From Reyranella soli (GTDB lineage: Bacteria; Pseudomonadota; Alphaproteobacteria; Reyranellales; Reyranellaceae), in assembly GCF_007992495.1 (NCBI RefSeq), contig NZ_BKAJ01000030.1, positions 1 through 64,000 of the forward strand: a stretch of 64,000 bases of DNA. The letters are read 5' to 3'. Within the stretch, counting starts at the first letter, position 1; each line of letters begins with the position of its first letter. The notes beneath the pieces were generated by a model. The model was not told where the DNA came from. It did not search any database and saw nothing but the letters and a program-made list of their open reading frames with translations. The position numbers and the translations under genes are program-made. Of this stretch, positions 1-12,588 are shown piece by piece.

Positions 1-2
1 TT

Positions 3-57
3 CCAGGCCCGCCTCATGATTTATGAGCGGGCCTGGAGGCCCGCGGTCCGGCAAGAA
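3..57. repeat. Palindromic intergenic element, copy 1 (terminator-like)
   Basis: An inverted repeat pairs bases 3-17 with 23-36 (CCAGGCCCGC against GCGGGCCTGG, extended by CTCAT/ATGAG with one bulged base). It is followed by a second small palindrome and the tail GGTCCGGCAAGAA. The tail ends at the stop codon of the lipoprotein gene on the minus strand, so the hairpin is the first thing transcribed after that gene. Related copies lie at 5424-5490, 34404-34446, about 45885-46030 and 59334-59366. Confidence 0.7.
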
Positions 58-441
58 CTATTTGCCGCCGCCGCCACCGACCGGCGTGTTGAACGTCGAC
101 ACCCGGTTCCACCAGGCGCTGACCGCGTTCTGGTTCTTGGGCGCCCAGCCGCGCGCTTCCATGCAGCGCGCCGTCATGCGCTCGACGTTGTTCTTGTAGC
201 CCTGGTTGTCCATCGTCCGGTAGAGGTCCTGCTGGCCGAAGCGTTCGCGCTCGCCGTCAAATGTCGCGCGCCGCTGGTCCTCGATGTTGCGCTCCTGCTG
301 CGCCTGCTGGCGGACCTGGGCGCGGCACTGCGATTCGTCCTTGGTCATCTGCTCGGCGTCCTTGCCTTCCATGGAGAAGTTCTTCGGCGCGCAGGCCGCC
401 GTCGTCAGCACGAGGGTAGCGAGGAGGACGAGTACCTTCAT
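58..441 (-). CDS. Small hypothetical lipoprotein
   Basis: A 127-residue protein with a typical lipoprotein signal: a short basic start, a hydrophobic stretch and a lipobox ending TAAC with Cys17. It should therefore be exported and lipid-anchored. The mature part is polar and rich in Gln, Arg and Glu, has two further cysteines (about residues 39 and 93), and ends in a glycine run before the last lysine. It starts 9 bases downstream of the alaS stop on the same strand and is probably cotranscribed with alaS. I do not recognise a family. The lipoprotein call is firm; the function is unknown. Confidence 0.8.
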   Translation of the reverse strand: MKVLVLLATLVLTTAACAPKNFSMEGKDAEQMTKDESQCRAQVRQQAQQERNIEDQRRATFDGERERFGQQDLYRTMDNQGYKNNVERMTARCMEARGWAPKNQNAVSAWWNRVSTFNTPVGGGGGK

Positions 442-450
442 GGGGGCTCC

Positions 451-3102
<2,652 letters not shown>

Positions 3103-3159
3103 GCGCTGCTTGTAGCGTGCGGGCCAAGCCTTCGTCCAGAACGGGGAACCTGCCGGAAA

Positions 3160-3858
3160 ATGGCCGAATCGGCCCATTCCACCGCAACTTTACGCCTCAC
3201 GATGGGCGATCTCAGGATCGTTCATCCGATCACCGTGCCCAACGCGGCGGTTCCCGCGGCCGAGGTCGTGCCCGCCCTGCAGGGGTTGGTGAACGCGGTC
3301 GTCGAGGCGGCAGAAATGGGCAAGGCAATCTCCTGCCGCAAGGGCTGCGGCGCGTGCTGCCGTCAGCTCGTGCCGGTGTCGCGCACGGAGGGTGAGCGAC
3401 TGCTGCAGGTCGTCGAGGCGATGCCGGCGGAGCGGCGCGAGGTGCTGAAGGCACGCTTCGCCGCTGCCGAAGCGGCAATCGAGGGCGGCGGCCTCACGGA
3501 GCGGCGGGGGCGCAGCGACCGTGAGTTGTCGACGGCATACTTCGCGCTTGGCGTGCCCTGCCCGTTCCTCGAGGACGAGAGCTGCTCGATTCATCCCGAG
3601 CGGCCATTGGTCTGCCGGGAGTATCTGGTGACGTCGCCGGCCGCGCTTTGCGCAGGCCCCAAGCAGGAGGGCGTGACGCCAGTGGCTGTGCCCAAGGTGT
3701 CGATGGCCGCGCGCAGGCTGCAGGACGAGAAGGACGATTGGTTTCCGCTGGCGATGCTGATGGCGTGGGCGAGGACGCGGTCGCGCAAGGTGGAGCGGCG
3801 GACGGGGCCGGAATGGGTGCAGCGGTTTTTGAAGCGGATGTCGTCGGCGAGCAGTTAG
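3160..3858 (+). CDS. YkgJ/UPF0153-type cysteine-cluster protein
   Basis: A protein of about 232 residues with the CxxxCGxCC signature ([11 protein letters not shown], cysteines about residues 59, 63, 66 and 67) and a second cysteine set (CPFLEDESC, then VCREY) of the CxxCxxCC family, which is thought to bind zinc or an iron-sulfur cluster. The biochemical role is unknown. It diverges from alaS. The start at MAESAHST is chosen because the longer frame (Met at 3097) would overlap the alaS start. MGDLRIVHP, 14 codons further in, is an alternative and agrees better with where similarity would begin. The C-terminus is basic. Confidence 0.8.
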   Translation: MAESAHSTATLRLTMGDLRIVHPITVPNAAVPAAEVVPALQGLVNAVVEAAEMGKAISCRKGCGACCRQLVPVSRTEGERLLQVVEAMPAERREVLKARFAAAEAAIEGGGLTERRGRSDRELSTAYFALGVPCPFLEDESCSIHPERPLVCREYLVTSPAALCAGPKQEGVTPVAVPKVSMAARRLQDEKDDWFPLAMLMAWARTRSRKVERRTGPEWVQRFLKRMSSASS

Positions 3859-4036
3859 AAACGACGGGATTCGTTCTGCACGGCGCGAGCTACCGCGCAT
3901 ATGAATGCGCTTACGCCCGCCCCGTTCTTGCGCTGCGCGAAAAAAGAATGGGGCGGCGCTGTGCGTGGGGGTACAGCACCGCCCCGGCGACAGGAGACAG
4001 GGGGATCCTTGTCGCGAAACCTGGGCAAAGTCTCTC

Positions 4037-4132
4037 TGTCATCCCGAGGCGGCAGCCCTGGGGATCTTCGGCTGCGAGTAAAGATCCCTCCCTTCGACTA
4101 CGCTCAGGGCAGGCGCTGCGCCCGGGATGACA
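4037..4132. repeat. Imperfect palindromic repeat between ykgJ-like gene and recA
   Basis: The element is bounded by TGTCATCCCG (4037-4046) and its exact complement CGGGATGACA (4123-4132). An inner pair GGGGATCTT/AAGATCCCTC lies inside, together with the stretch CTTCGACTACGCTCAGGG, which I know as a common component of dispersed repeats in alphaproteobacteria. It sits in the 284-base gap between two convergent genes, just past the recA stop, and may help end transcription from both sides. Nothing else is visible in that gap. Confidence 0.65.
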
Positions 4133-4142
4133 GCGAGGAGCG

Positions 4143-5213
<1,071 letters not shown>

Positions 5214-5341
5214 TCGCTGTCTCCTTGTTCTCCCACGCCCCTGTCGGGAGCGGCAATGCGGATAAGTCCGCTGGGGTCGGGCCAATGTACCCATTTTGTT
5301 CCAATCGACAAGGGGGCAAATAACCCCCTGATAAAACTAAT

Positions 5342-5369
5342 GTTCTTGACACAAGTTCTAGATATGTTC
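5342..5369 (-). promoter_or_regulatory. LexA (SOS) box upstream of recA
   Basis: Read toward recA, the sequence is GAAC-ATATCTA-GAAC, exactly the GAAC-N7-GAAC direct-repeat operator known for alphaproteobacterial LexA. A third GAAC follows after nine bases. A TTGTGT hexamer directly after the second half-site could act as a -35 element, so bound LexA would cover the promoter. The match and the position in front of recA make this a confident call. Confidence 0.85.
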
Positions 5370-5423
5370 GCCCCGGTCGTTCGCGTCTATGGGGAAAGCG
5401 GGAGTCAGGAGAGTCATACTCTG

Positions 5424-5490
5424 CCGGACCGCGCGCCTCCTGCGCGCTCACGAATCATGAGGCGCGCAGGATGCGCGCGGTCCGGAAGAC
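5424..5490. repeat. Palindromic intergenic element, copy 2
   Basis: Arms CCGGACCGCGCGC.TCCTGCGCGC and GCGCGCAGGA.TGCGCGCGGTCCGG are complementary around a short centre containing TCATGA. The element ends in CCGGAAGAC directly against the stop codon of the response-regulator gene on the minus strand. The right half is nearly identical to the copy at 59334-59366. It probably acts as an mRNA 3' end for the regulator gene. Confidence 0.7.
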
Positions 5491-6198
5491 TCAATCCTTG
5501 GGCGGCACGAACATGTAGCCCACACCCCTCACCGTGCGAATCGCCTCGGGATGTGCGGGATCCTTCTCGACCTTGCGACGGATGCGCGTGATGCGCAGGT
5601 CCATGGCGCGATCGAACACCTCCATCTCGCGATGGCCGATGGTCTCGAGCAGCCAATCACGCGCCAACGGCCGGTTGGGATTCTCGGCAAACACCTTCAG
5701 GAGGTCGAACTCGCTCGCCGACAGCGTCTCCTCGCTGCCGTCGGCATCGACCAGCACGCGCTTCTCGAGGTCGAGCACGCGCCGGCCCATACGCACCCGT
5801 GGCCCGGCCGACGGCGGCGCCGTGCCCTGGGCGCGGCGCAGCACGCTCTTGATGCGGGCCAAAAGCTCGCGCGGATCGAAGGGTTTCGGGATGTAGTCAT
5901 CGGCGCCGGTCTCGAGGCCGACCACGCGGTCGACCGTGTCGCCCGCCGCCGTCACCATGATGATGCAGATGCGGCCGCTCTTCTCGCGCAGCCAGCGGGC
6001 GACGGCGAAGCCGTCCTCGCCGGGCAGGCCGACATCGAGCAGCACCAGGGCCGGCATCTCGCGCTCGACCATGCGGCGCAACCCGGCGCCCGATTCGAAG
6101 CCGCTGACACGGAATCCCTGACGGCTGAGATAATCGAGCAGAAGCTGGCGCTGGGCCGCCTCATCCTCGACCACGACGATGTGCTGACGTTTGTCCAC
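5491..6198 (-). CDS. OmpR-family response regulator
   Basis: A 235-residue two-domain regulator. The receiver domain has acidic residues at about 11-12, phospho-acceptor Asp55 in LLDVGLP and the conserved Lys105 in YIPKPF. The C-terminal winged helix contains the FDLLKVFAENPNRPLAR segment and ends in TVRGVGYMFVPPKD, typical of the OmpR/PhoB class. It is divergent from the large hybrid histidine kinase that starts at 6615. That kinase ends in an HPt domain, so a phosphorelay from the HPt histidine to Asp55 is a reasonable inference. Target genes are not apparent. Confidence 0.92.
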   Translation of the reverse strand: MDKRQHIVVVEDEAAQRQLLLDYLSRQGFRVSGFESGAGLRRMVEREMPALVLLDVGLPGEDGFAVARWLREKSGRICIIMVTAAGDTVDRVVGLETGADDYIPKPFDPRELLARIKSVLRRAQGTAPPSAGPRVRMGRRVLDLEKRVLVDADGSEETLSASEFDLLKVFAENPNRPLARDWLLETIGHREMEVFDRAMDLRITRIRRKVEKDPAHPEAIRTVRGVGYMFVPPKD

Positions 6199-6614
6199 TC
6201 TTCCCCCTGCCCGGCAACCCTAGCACATGCCGCGCAAAGGCAAATGACTGTCAGAAGCGTGACCTGTTGAAGATGACGCCGCCATGGGCGCGGGCGAGTT
6301 CCTCGGTACAGATCGCCCCGGTGCGGCCGCGCAGGCCTGGATAAAGCCCTTCCAGTTCAGAGAGCCTGACATTTCCCCCGGCGCGCCGTCATGCACACAG
6401 ACCGCCGCGACATGCGGTCCGCCGGGCGCGGGACCATGCCCGGATCACAAGTCGTCGCTGTGTCGCGCCGACCATTTTCGTGTGCCGTGCGTGTTGCAGA
6501 ACCGGACGCTTTGTGTCGCGGACATGTCGCGGACCGCGCATCGGCAACACACACGATACAAAGCGCACGGACCGGCGACACACGGTCGATACGTCGACCT
6601 TTCAGCATGACTGA
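6199..6614. promoter_or_regulatory. Divergent regulatory region between regulator and kinase genes
   Basis: These 416 bases carry no convincing gene. The part from about 6395 to 6600 holds several copies of a TGTGTCGCG-like word: GCTGTGTCGCGCC, then TTTGTGTCGCGGACATGTCGCGG as a close tandem, and the complement GGCGACACACGG. The repeated word in both orientations suggests binding sites for a regulator, possibly the neighbouring OmpR-type protein, which favours tandem sites. No clear -35/-10 pair was recognised. Confidence 0.35.
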
Positions 6615-9600
6615 ATGGCCCAATTGGACATCGCCGGCATCGATCCCAAGCGGATCGAGCAGGTCGTCACCCATCGCCTGGTCGAGGTCCCGACGCTGCC
6701 CAAGGTGCTGGCGCTGCCGATCTTTGGCATCGCGGCGGCCGCCCTCTATGCCGGGTTGGCGCCGCTCTGGATGTTCCTGGTGCCGGCGGCGGTCTACGTC
6801 GTCTCGGTGTGGGGCTCGTGGCGCGTCCAGGTCGCCTATCGGCGCGATCCGTCGGCGGTGAGCCTCGCCGGCTGGCGCTGGCTCTATACCGTCACCGCCG
6901 TTCCGACCTCGTTCGCCAACGGCCTGATGGGCGGCTTCTTCGCCACCCTGCCGGCCGAGGAGGAACGCACGCTGTGGGCGCTGGCGATCTGCCTGATCAT
7001 CGGCGGCACGCCGTCGCGCGGCCTCGACGGGCGCACCTACACGCTGTCAGCCGCCGCGCTGATGCTGCCGATGGCGGGCGTGCTGGTGCTGGGCGACGGC
7101 GACCGCCACGCCATCGGGCTCGCCGCCATCATGCTGGGCTTCGTCATCATCGTGAGCCTGTTCGCCCATATCGAGCGCAAGCGCACGCGCGCCGAGATCG
7201 CCCGCGACCTCGCCGCCCACGACCTCTCCAAGAGCCTCGACGATGCGCACCGCGACGTCGCCTTCGCCGAGGAGACCATGCGCACCATGCTCGACAACAT
7301 GAGCGACGGCGCACTGCTCTACGAGGGCGACGGTCGCTGGGTCTACCAGAACAGGGCAATGGCCCGGCTGCACGACATGTCGGACGAGGTGCTGAAGGGG
7401 TTGCCGACCTTCAGGGACATCATCCGCTTTCGCGCGTTGCGTGGCGATTACGGTCCGCTGGACCAGCTGCCCGGCGGCCTGGAGGGCTGGATCGCCAGCC
7501 GCGCCGCGCGCTTCAACCTGCCGGGCCAGCCGGCCGAGCGACGCCGTACCATCACCGGCCGCACGGTGGAGGTGACGTACCGGCCCTTGCCGGGCGGCCG
7601 CGTGCTCACCATGCATCGCGACCTCACCGACATCGTCGAGCAGGAGAACCGGCTCAGCCAGGCGCAGTCCGAGCAGGAACGCACGCGCGCCACCATGCGC
7701 TCGGTGCTCGCCAACATGGGCGACGGCGCGGCGCTCTACGCTCCGGACGGCGGCCTGCTGTTCCACAATGCCGCCTTCGGCCGCCTGCTCGACCTCGATG
7801 CCACGACCATCGCCACCAACATCAACCTCGCCGACATCGTCCGCTTCCAGCTCATGCGCGGCGATTTCGGCCCGGTTCCCGACGTCGACGCCGAGCTGGC
7901 ACGCCGCATGGCCATCATCGAGAACGGCAACGTCGAGCCGTTCGTGCGCACCGGCCGCAACGGGCTCACGCTCGAGATCACCTCGCACCGGCTGACCGAC
8001 GGCCGCCTGCTGGTGACCTATCGCGACATCACCGAGCTCAAGACGCGCGAGCAGGAGCTCGAGCGCTCGCGCGGCACCCTGCAGACCGTGCTCGACGAGA
8101 TGCCGGACGCGCTGCTGGTCTACGACGCCGACGGCAAATGGCTGTTCTTCAACGAGGCGACGCTCCGGTTCCTCAATCTCGATCGGGCGACCCTGAACGG
8201 TCTGCGCGATGCCTGGTCGATCCTCGACTACCAGATCAATCGCGGCGATTTCGGCCCGATGGAGGCCGACCAGCGCGCCGCGTTCGTCGCCACGCGCAAG
8301 CAGATCTTCGCCGCGGGCACCGAAGGCTGGATGCTGCTCAAGCGGCGCGAGCACATGCTGCATTTCCGGATGACGGTGCTCGACAACGGCTGGCGGCTCG
8401 GCATGTTCCGCGACGTCACCGACCTCGAAGGCGCCCGCCAGTCGGCGGTCGAGGCGCGCCAGACCCTGCTGCTCGCCATGGAAGCGATGGATGACGGCAT
8501 CGCCTTCCTCGACCGCGACGAGCGTCTCGTCCAGTGCAACGAGGCCTATCGGCGCTTCATGCAGGGCCTGCCGGAGATCGTGACACCGGGCGTCGTGCTG
8601 CGAGACGCGGTGCACTTCGCCGGCAAGGTGCTCAAGCCGCCCAAGGAGACGCCCGAGGCATGGGCCGAGCGCCAGCTCACCACGATGCGCTCGGGCCGGC
8701 CCGCGCTGATTCCCTATGGGCCCGACAAGTGGGCGCGCATATCGCTGGACTACGCCTCCGACGGCCGCGCCGTCGTGCTGGTGAGCGACGTCTCCGAGGA
8801 ACGCCGCCGCCAGCGCGACCTCGAGCAGGCGCTGGTCGCCGCCGAGAAGTCGCGCGAGCAGGCCGAGGTCGCAAACCAGGCCAAGTCGACCTTCCTCGCC
8901 ACCATGAGCCACGAGATCAGGACGCCGATGAACGGCGTGCTGGGCATGATGGAGGTGCTGGAGGCCGAGGGCATGCGCGAGGGTCAGGCGCGCACCGTGG
9001 CGACCATGCACGAATCGGCCCAGGCACTCCTGCGCATCATCGACGACGTGCTCGACTTCTCCAAGATCGAGGCGGGCGGCCTCGAGCTCGAGGAGACGCC
9101 GTTCTCGCTGACCGGGCTGGTCGACAGCGTGGTGGCGACGTTCCATCCGCAGGCCGAGCGCAAGGGCCTGTCGCTGGTCGCCGCGGTGGCGCCGGGCTCG
9201 ACCGACGTGCTGCTGGGCGATCCGACACGGGTGCGCCAGATCCTGTTCAACCTTTTAGGCAATGCGCTGAAATTCACCGAGCGCGGCGGCGGCATGATCC
9301 GCGCCCGCACCGAGCCGATGGGCGACGGCCGCGTCCATGTCGTGCTCACGGTCAGCGATACCGGCATCGGCATGAACGATGCCCAGCAGGCCCGCCTGTT
9401 CCAGCCCTTCTCCCAAGCCGACAGCTCGACGACGCGGCGCTACGGCGGCACCGGCCTCGGCCTGTCGATCGTGCGGCGGCTGGCGCAGCTCATGGGTGGC
9501 GACGTCACTGTCGAAAGCGCCGCCGGCGCTGGCTCGACCTTCACCGTGATCCTGGAGCTGATGGCAGCCCCCGCCGATTCGCCGCTGGTCGACCTGCCGG

Positions 9601-10358
9601 TGATCGAGGTGCCGACCGAGACGGCGCCGACCTCGCCCCGGGTCGCCGGCAACAGCGTGCTGGTGGTCGACGACCATCCGATCAACCGCGAAGTGCTGGT
9701 GCGCCAGCTGCAGGCGTTGGGCGTCGGTGCCGATTCGGCCGGCGACGGGCGCGAGGGGCTGCAAGCGTGGAGTGCGCGCCGCTATGCCATCGTCTTCGCC
9801 GACGTGCACATGCCGCTGATGGACGGCTTCGAGATGACGGGCGAGATCCGCCGCCTCGAAGCGGCCGACGGCCGGCCGCGCACGCCGATCGTCGCGGTCA
9901 CGGCCAATGCCATGGCGGGCGAGGACGAGCGCTGCCGCGCCGCCGGCATGGACGGCTATCTTGCCAAGCCCGTGAGCCTGCCGCGCCTGCGCGCGACCCT
10001 GCAGCGCTGGCTGCGCGATGCCGGCGACGACGCCCCCGCGATCGACCGCGCCGTGCTCGATCCCTGGCTGCAGGACGACGAGGCCGCGCGTCGCGACCTT
10101 CTGGCCAAGTTCAGCCGCTCGGCCTCCGAGTCGCGCCACGACATCGAGACGGCGATGGCGGCAGGCGATCTCGCCGCGTTGGCGGCAGCAGCGCATCGGC
10201 TGAAGGGCAGCGCGCTGGCGGTCGGCGCGCGGGCGCTCGGCGATGCGGCGCAGACGCTGGAGCGGGCCGCCAAGGCCGGCGACCGCGCGACGTGTCAGGA
10301 TGGGCTGGGGCCGCTGGCCGTCGAAGTGCAACGGGCGCAGGCGGAGATCGGCGCTTAG
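6615..10358 (+). CDS. Hybrid sensor histidine kinase with four PAS, receiver and HPt domains
   Basis: A 1247-residue sensor kinase. Several hydrophobic segments in the first ~180 residues anchor it in the membrane. Four PAS_7-like repeats follow, at about 215-340, 355-475, 485-610 and 615-720; the first three share an RGD(Y/F)GP motif. The kinase core has HisKA motif [11 protein letters not shown] with His766, an N-box ([11 protein letters not shown]), DTGIGM and GGTGLGLS. A receiver domain has Asp1063 ([14 protein letters not shown]). The C-terminal HPt domain has AHRLKGSAL with His1194. This is the ArcB/TorS tripartite layout. The ligand is unknown; the repeated PAS domains suggest a soluble or redox cue. 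Confidence 0.92.
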   Translation: MAQLDIAGIDPKRIEQVVTHRLVEVPTLPKVLALPIFGIAAAALYAGLAPLWMFLVPAAVYVVSVWGSWRVQVAYRRDPSAVSLAGWRWLYTVTAVPTSFANGLMGGFFATLPAEEERTLWALAICLIIGGTPSRGLDGRTYTLSAAALMLPMAGVLVLGDGDRHAIGLAAIMLGFVIIVSLFAHIERKRTRAEIARDLAAHDLSKSLDDAHRDVAFAEETMRTMLDNMSDGALLYEGDGRWVYQNRAMARLHDMSDEVLKGLPTFRDIIRFRALRGDYGPLDQLPGGLEGWIASRAARFNLPGQPAERRRTITGRTVEVTYRPLPGGRVLTMHRDLTDIVEQENRLSQAQSEQERTRATMRSVLANMGDGAALYAPDGGLLFHNAAFGRLLDLDATTIATNINLADIVRFQLMRGDFGPVPDVDAELARRMAIIENGNVEPFVRTGRNGLTLEITSHRLTDGRLLVTYRDITELKTREQELERSRGTLQTVLDEMPDALLVYDADGKWLFFNEATLRFLNLDRATLNGLRDAWSILDYQINRGDFGPMEADQRAAFVATRKQIFAAGTEGWMLLKRREHMLHFRMTVLDNGWRLGMFRDVTDLEGARQSAVEARQTLLLAMEAMDDGIAFLDRDERLVQCNEAYRRFMQGLPEIVTPGVVLRDAVHFAGKVLKPPKETPEAWAERQLTTMRSGRPALIPYGPDKWARISLDYASDGRAVVLVSDVSEERRRQRDLEQALVAAEKSREQAEVANQAKSTFLATMSHEIRTPMNGVLGMMEVLEAEGMREGQARTVATMHESAQALLRIIDDVLDFSKIEAGGLELEETPFSLTGLVDSVVATFHPQAERKGLSLVAAVAPGSTDVLLGDPTRVRQILFNLLGNALKFTERGGGMIRARTEPMGDGRVHVVLTVSDTGIGMNDAQQARLFQPFSQADSSTTRRYGGTGLGLSIVRRLAQLMGGDVTVESAAGAGSTFTVILELMAAPADSPLVDLPVIEVPTETAPTSPRVAGNSVLVVDDHPINREVLVRQLQALGVGADSAGDGREGLQAWSARRYAIVFADVHMPLMDGFEMTGEIRRLEAADGRPRTPIVAVTANAMAGEDERCRAAGMDGYLAKPVSLPRLRATLQRWLRDAGDDAPAIDRAVLDPWLQDDEAARRDLLAKFSRSASESRHDIETAMAAGDLAALAAAAHRLKGSALAVGARALGDAAQTLERAAKAGDRATCQDGLGPLAVEVQRAQAEIGA

Positions 10359-10369
10359 CGCCGCCGCTG

Positions 10370-11449
10370 TTAGGAGTCGTAAAGCCGGCAAGTATCAGCG
10401 TTCAGACGCACACGAACCTTGTCTCCGACCGACCAAAGGCCGTGAGCCCTTTGGACCTGCACTCGCGCGGCCAGACGCTGGGTGCCGATCTCGAGCAGCA
10501 GATTGGTCGTCGCGCCGCCGTAGGCGGTCTCGATCACGGTTGCGCCAATCCCCTCTTCCGCGTCGACGATTTCGACGTGTTCTGGCCGTATGCCCAACCG
10601 CTGCTTCCTGCCGACCGGTCGATCGGACGGTCCACATCTGAAGCCCGCCGCGGAGCCCAGCAGCTTGACGGTCGTCTGAATGGCTCCACTTTCGACGACC
10701 TCGACGTCGAGCAGATTCGTTTCGCCGATGAAGTCGGCGACGAAAGCATTGGCCGGCATGTCGTAGAGCTCGCGTGGCGCACCGATCTGCTGCAGACGCC
10801 CGTGATCAAGGACGGCAATGCGGTCGGCCATCGACAGCGCCTCTTCCTGGTCGTGCGTCACGAAGATGATCGTGGTGCCGATCTCCCGATGCAGCATCTT
10901 GATCTCGATCTGCATGCGCTGGCGCAGCTTGCGGTCGAGGGCGCCCAACGGCTCGTCCATCAGCAGCACGGGTGGATGAAAGACCAGTGCACGGGCAAGC
11001 GCCACGCGCTGCTGTTCGCCGCCGGAAAGCTGTGACGGATAGCGCGCGCCGTACCCCGTCAATCGCACCATTTCCAGCGCCCGGCTGGTTTCCCGTGCGA
11101 TTTCCGCGCGTGCCAGTCCACGGCGCCGTAGTGGATAGGCGATGTTCTCCGCCACGGTCAGATGCGGGAACAGCGCGTACTTCTGGAACACCATGCCGAT
11201 GCCGCGCGAATGCGGCGGCTGCTCGTTGATGCGACGGCCATCCAGCAGAATGTCGCCCTTACTGGGCGTTTCGAAGCCCGCGATCGACATCAGAATGGTC
11301 GACTTGCCCGAGCCGCTCGGTCCCAGTAGCGCGACGAACTCGCTGCGGCCGATCTCGATCGTCACGTCGTTCACGGCCTGCACGTTGCCGTAGCTCTTGC
11401 ACAGTCCGCGAACGGCGACCGCTGCACCGGTTTGGTTGCTGTCTGACAT
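10370..11449 (-). CDS. ABC transporter ATPase, spermidine/putrescine (PotA) type
   Basis: A 359-residue ATPase that should power import through the fused permease at 12585-14363. Walker A GPSGSGKST is at about residues 43-51, with signature LSGGEQQRVALARAL, Walker B VLLMDEPLGALD and H-loop VTHDQEEAL. A C-terminal TOBE domain (RLGIRPEHVEI) is typical of the PotA/FbpC group. The start MSDSNQTG is chosen because its ATG overlaps the stop of the preceding M24 gene (TGATG), showing translational coupling. The substrate is inferred only from the operon and is probably an amino-acid or polyamine derivative. Confidence 0.9.
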   Translation of the reverse strand: MSDSNQTGAAVAVRGLCKSYGNVQAVNDVTIEIGRSEFVALLGPSGSGKSTILMSIAGFETPSKGDILLDGRRINEQPPHSRGIGMVFQKYALFPHLTVAENIAYPLRRRGLARAEIARETSRALEMVRLTGYGARYPSQLSGGEQQRVALARALVFHPPVLLMDEPLGALDRKLRQRMQIEIKMLHREIGTTIIFVTHDQEEALSMADRIAVLDHGRLQQIGAPRELYDMPANAFVADFIGETNLLDVEVVESGAIQTTVKLLGSAAGFRCGPSDRPVGRKQRLGIRPEHVEIVDAEEGIGATVIETAYGGATTNLLLEIGTQRLAARVQVQRAHGLWSVGDKVRVRLNADTCRLYDS

Positions 11450-12588
11450 CAGGCTCCTTGGGTCGAAAAAAGCGTGCGGGCAGTGCAGGTCAGCCGGCGT
11501 GGACCATTGGCGGTCACGAGCACGGTTTCGCTGAGCGCCAGTCCGCGCGCCGACGTATAAAGATGCATCACCATTCCCGCCTCGACCATCCAGGCCGCCG
11601 CGGGCGTCAGGCAATGCTCGAAGTCGCTGATGCGGGGCGTCGGGTAAGGATAGGCGCCGAGCGTGTAGCCTGTGACGTTCTCATAGGATGGCCGCAGGCC
11701 GCGCTCGATCATCGGCCGGCGCAGCACGGCATCGACGTCACGCGCCACTGCTCCCGGCACGAGAGCCGCGATCTGGCGATCCTGCAGTTCGGCGAGCTGG
11801 GCGATGGTATCCTGCTGCGCCGGCGTCGGCCTGCCGACCACGACCGACCGCATCAGGCGCGAGCTGTACTCCCGCACGCGCGGCACCAGCTCGACGTGGA
11901 CAACCGCGCCGGCCGCCAGCGACTCGTCGTGGGCAGGCGCATGCAGCGAGTCCCAGTCCGTCCCGGCGGACAGCGGCCCAACCAGCGCATCGTCGGCACC
12001 GAGCTCGAGATAGGCGACGGCGGCGGCCGCCGCGACGTCGCGATGCCGGCCGCCCTCACGGACGGCACTGACGGCGCGGCCCATCGCGACGTCGGCAATG
12101 GCCGCGGCACGCTCCAGATAAGCGATCTCGGCAGGCGACTTGCGCAGGCGGGGCGCTCGCAGGGGGGCGCCGAAATCCGCGAAGTCGACCGCCGGCAGAC
12201 GCGCGCAAAGACGATTGAACCGGCCAGCCGGCATCGATGGCGATTCCAGGTCGAGCCCGTGACGGCCTTGCGCCAAGCCGCGGCTCTCGAGCGCCTCGGC
12301 CAGCACATCGATTGGATCGCGCCAATCGGGATATCCTACGATTTCCGTCCAGGCCCGGGCACGAGCCGGCGCCGCATCCAGGCTTCGCACCATCAGGAAC
12401 GGCGGCTGGTGCAACGGAACGACGAGCGCTCGCCACATCGTGTCGGAAACGCCGTAGCCGCTGAAGTAGGTCATGGCCTCGATCTCGTCGACGATCGCCG
12501 CGTCGAGCCCGGCGCCGGCCAGGGCGGCACGAAGGACCGCCAGGCGCGCCTCGTACTCGTCGCGCGAGAAGGATAGGTCCTGTGTCAT
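11449..12588 (-). CDS. M24-fold hydrolase, ectoine-hydrolase/creatinase-like
   Basis: A 379-residue creatinase/aminopeptidase-P (pita-bread) fold protein. The usual metal ligands look replaced: the DFG...SD(I/V)TR region of metallopeptidases reads VELVP...YSSRLMRS, giving Glu233 and Arg244, and the HG(I/V)G histidine is a tyrosine (GYTLG, Tyr308). Loss of metal ligands is known for creatinase and ectoine hydrolase (DoeA/EutD), which cleave amidine or cyclic amidine substrates rather than peptides. The gene overlaps the permease stop by ATGA and the ATPase start by TGATG, so it is in the importer operon. A paralogue lies at 16119-17261. The exact substrate is unknown. Confidence 0.8.
   Translation of the reverse strand: MTQDLSFSRDEYEARLAVLRAALAGAGLDAAIVDEIEAMTYFSGYGVSDTMWRALVVPLHQPPFLMVRSLDAAPARARAWTEIVGYPDWRDPIDVLAEALESRGLAQGRHGLDLESPSMPAGRFNRLCARLPAVDFADFGAPLRAPRLRKSPAEIAYLERAAAIADVAMGRAVSAVREGGRHRDVAAAAAVAYLELGADDALVGPLSAGTDWDSLHAPAHDESLAAGAVVHVELVPRVREYSSRLMRSVVVGRPTPAQQDTIAQLAELQDRQIAALVPGAVARDVDAVLRRPMIERGLRPSYENVTGYTLGAYPYPTPRISDFEHCLTPAAAWMVEAGMVMHLYTSARGLALSETVLVTANGPRRLTCTARTLFSTQGA

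Noticed and set aside
7047-9146. A 699-codon minus-strand open frame within the hybrid kinase gene.
   Set aside because: Antisense shadow of the kinase coding sequence; no domain pattern.
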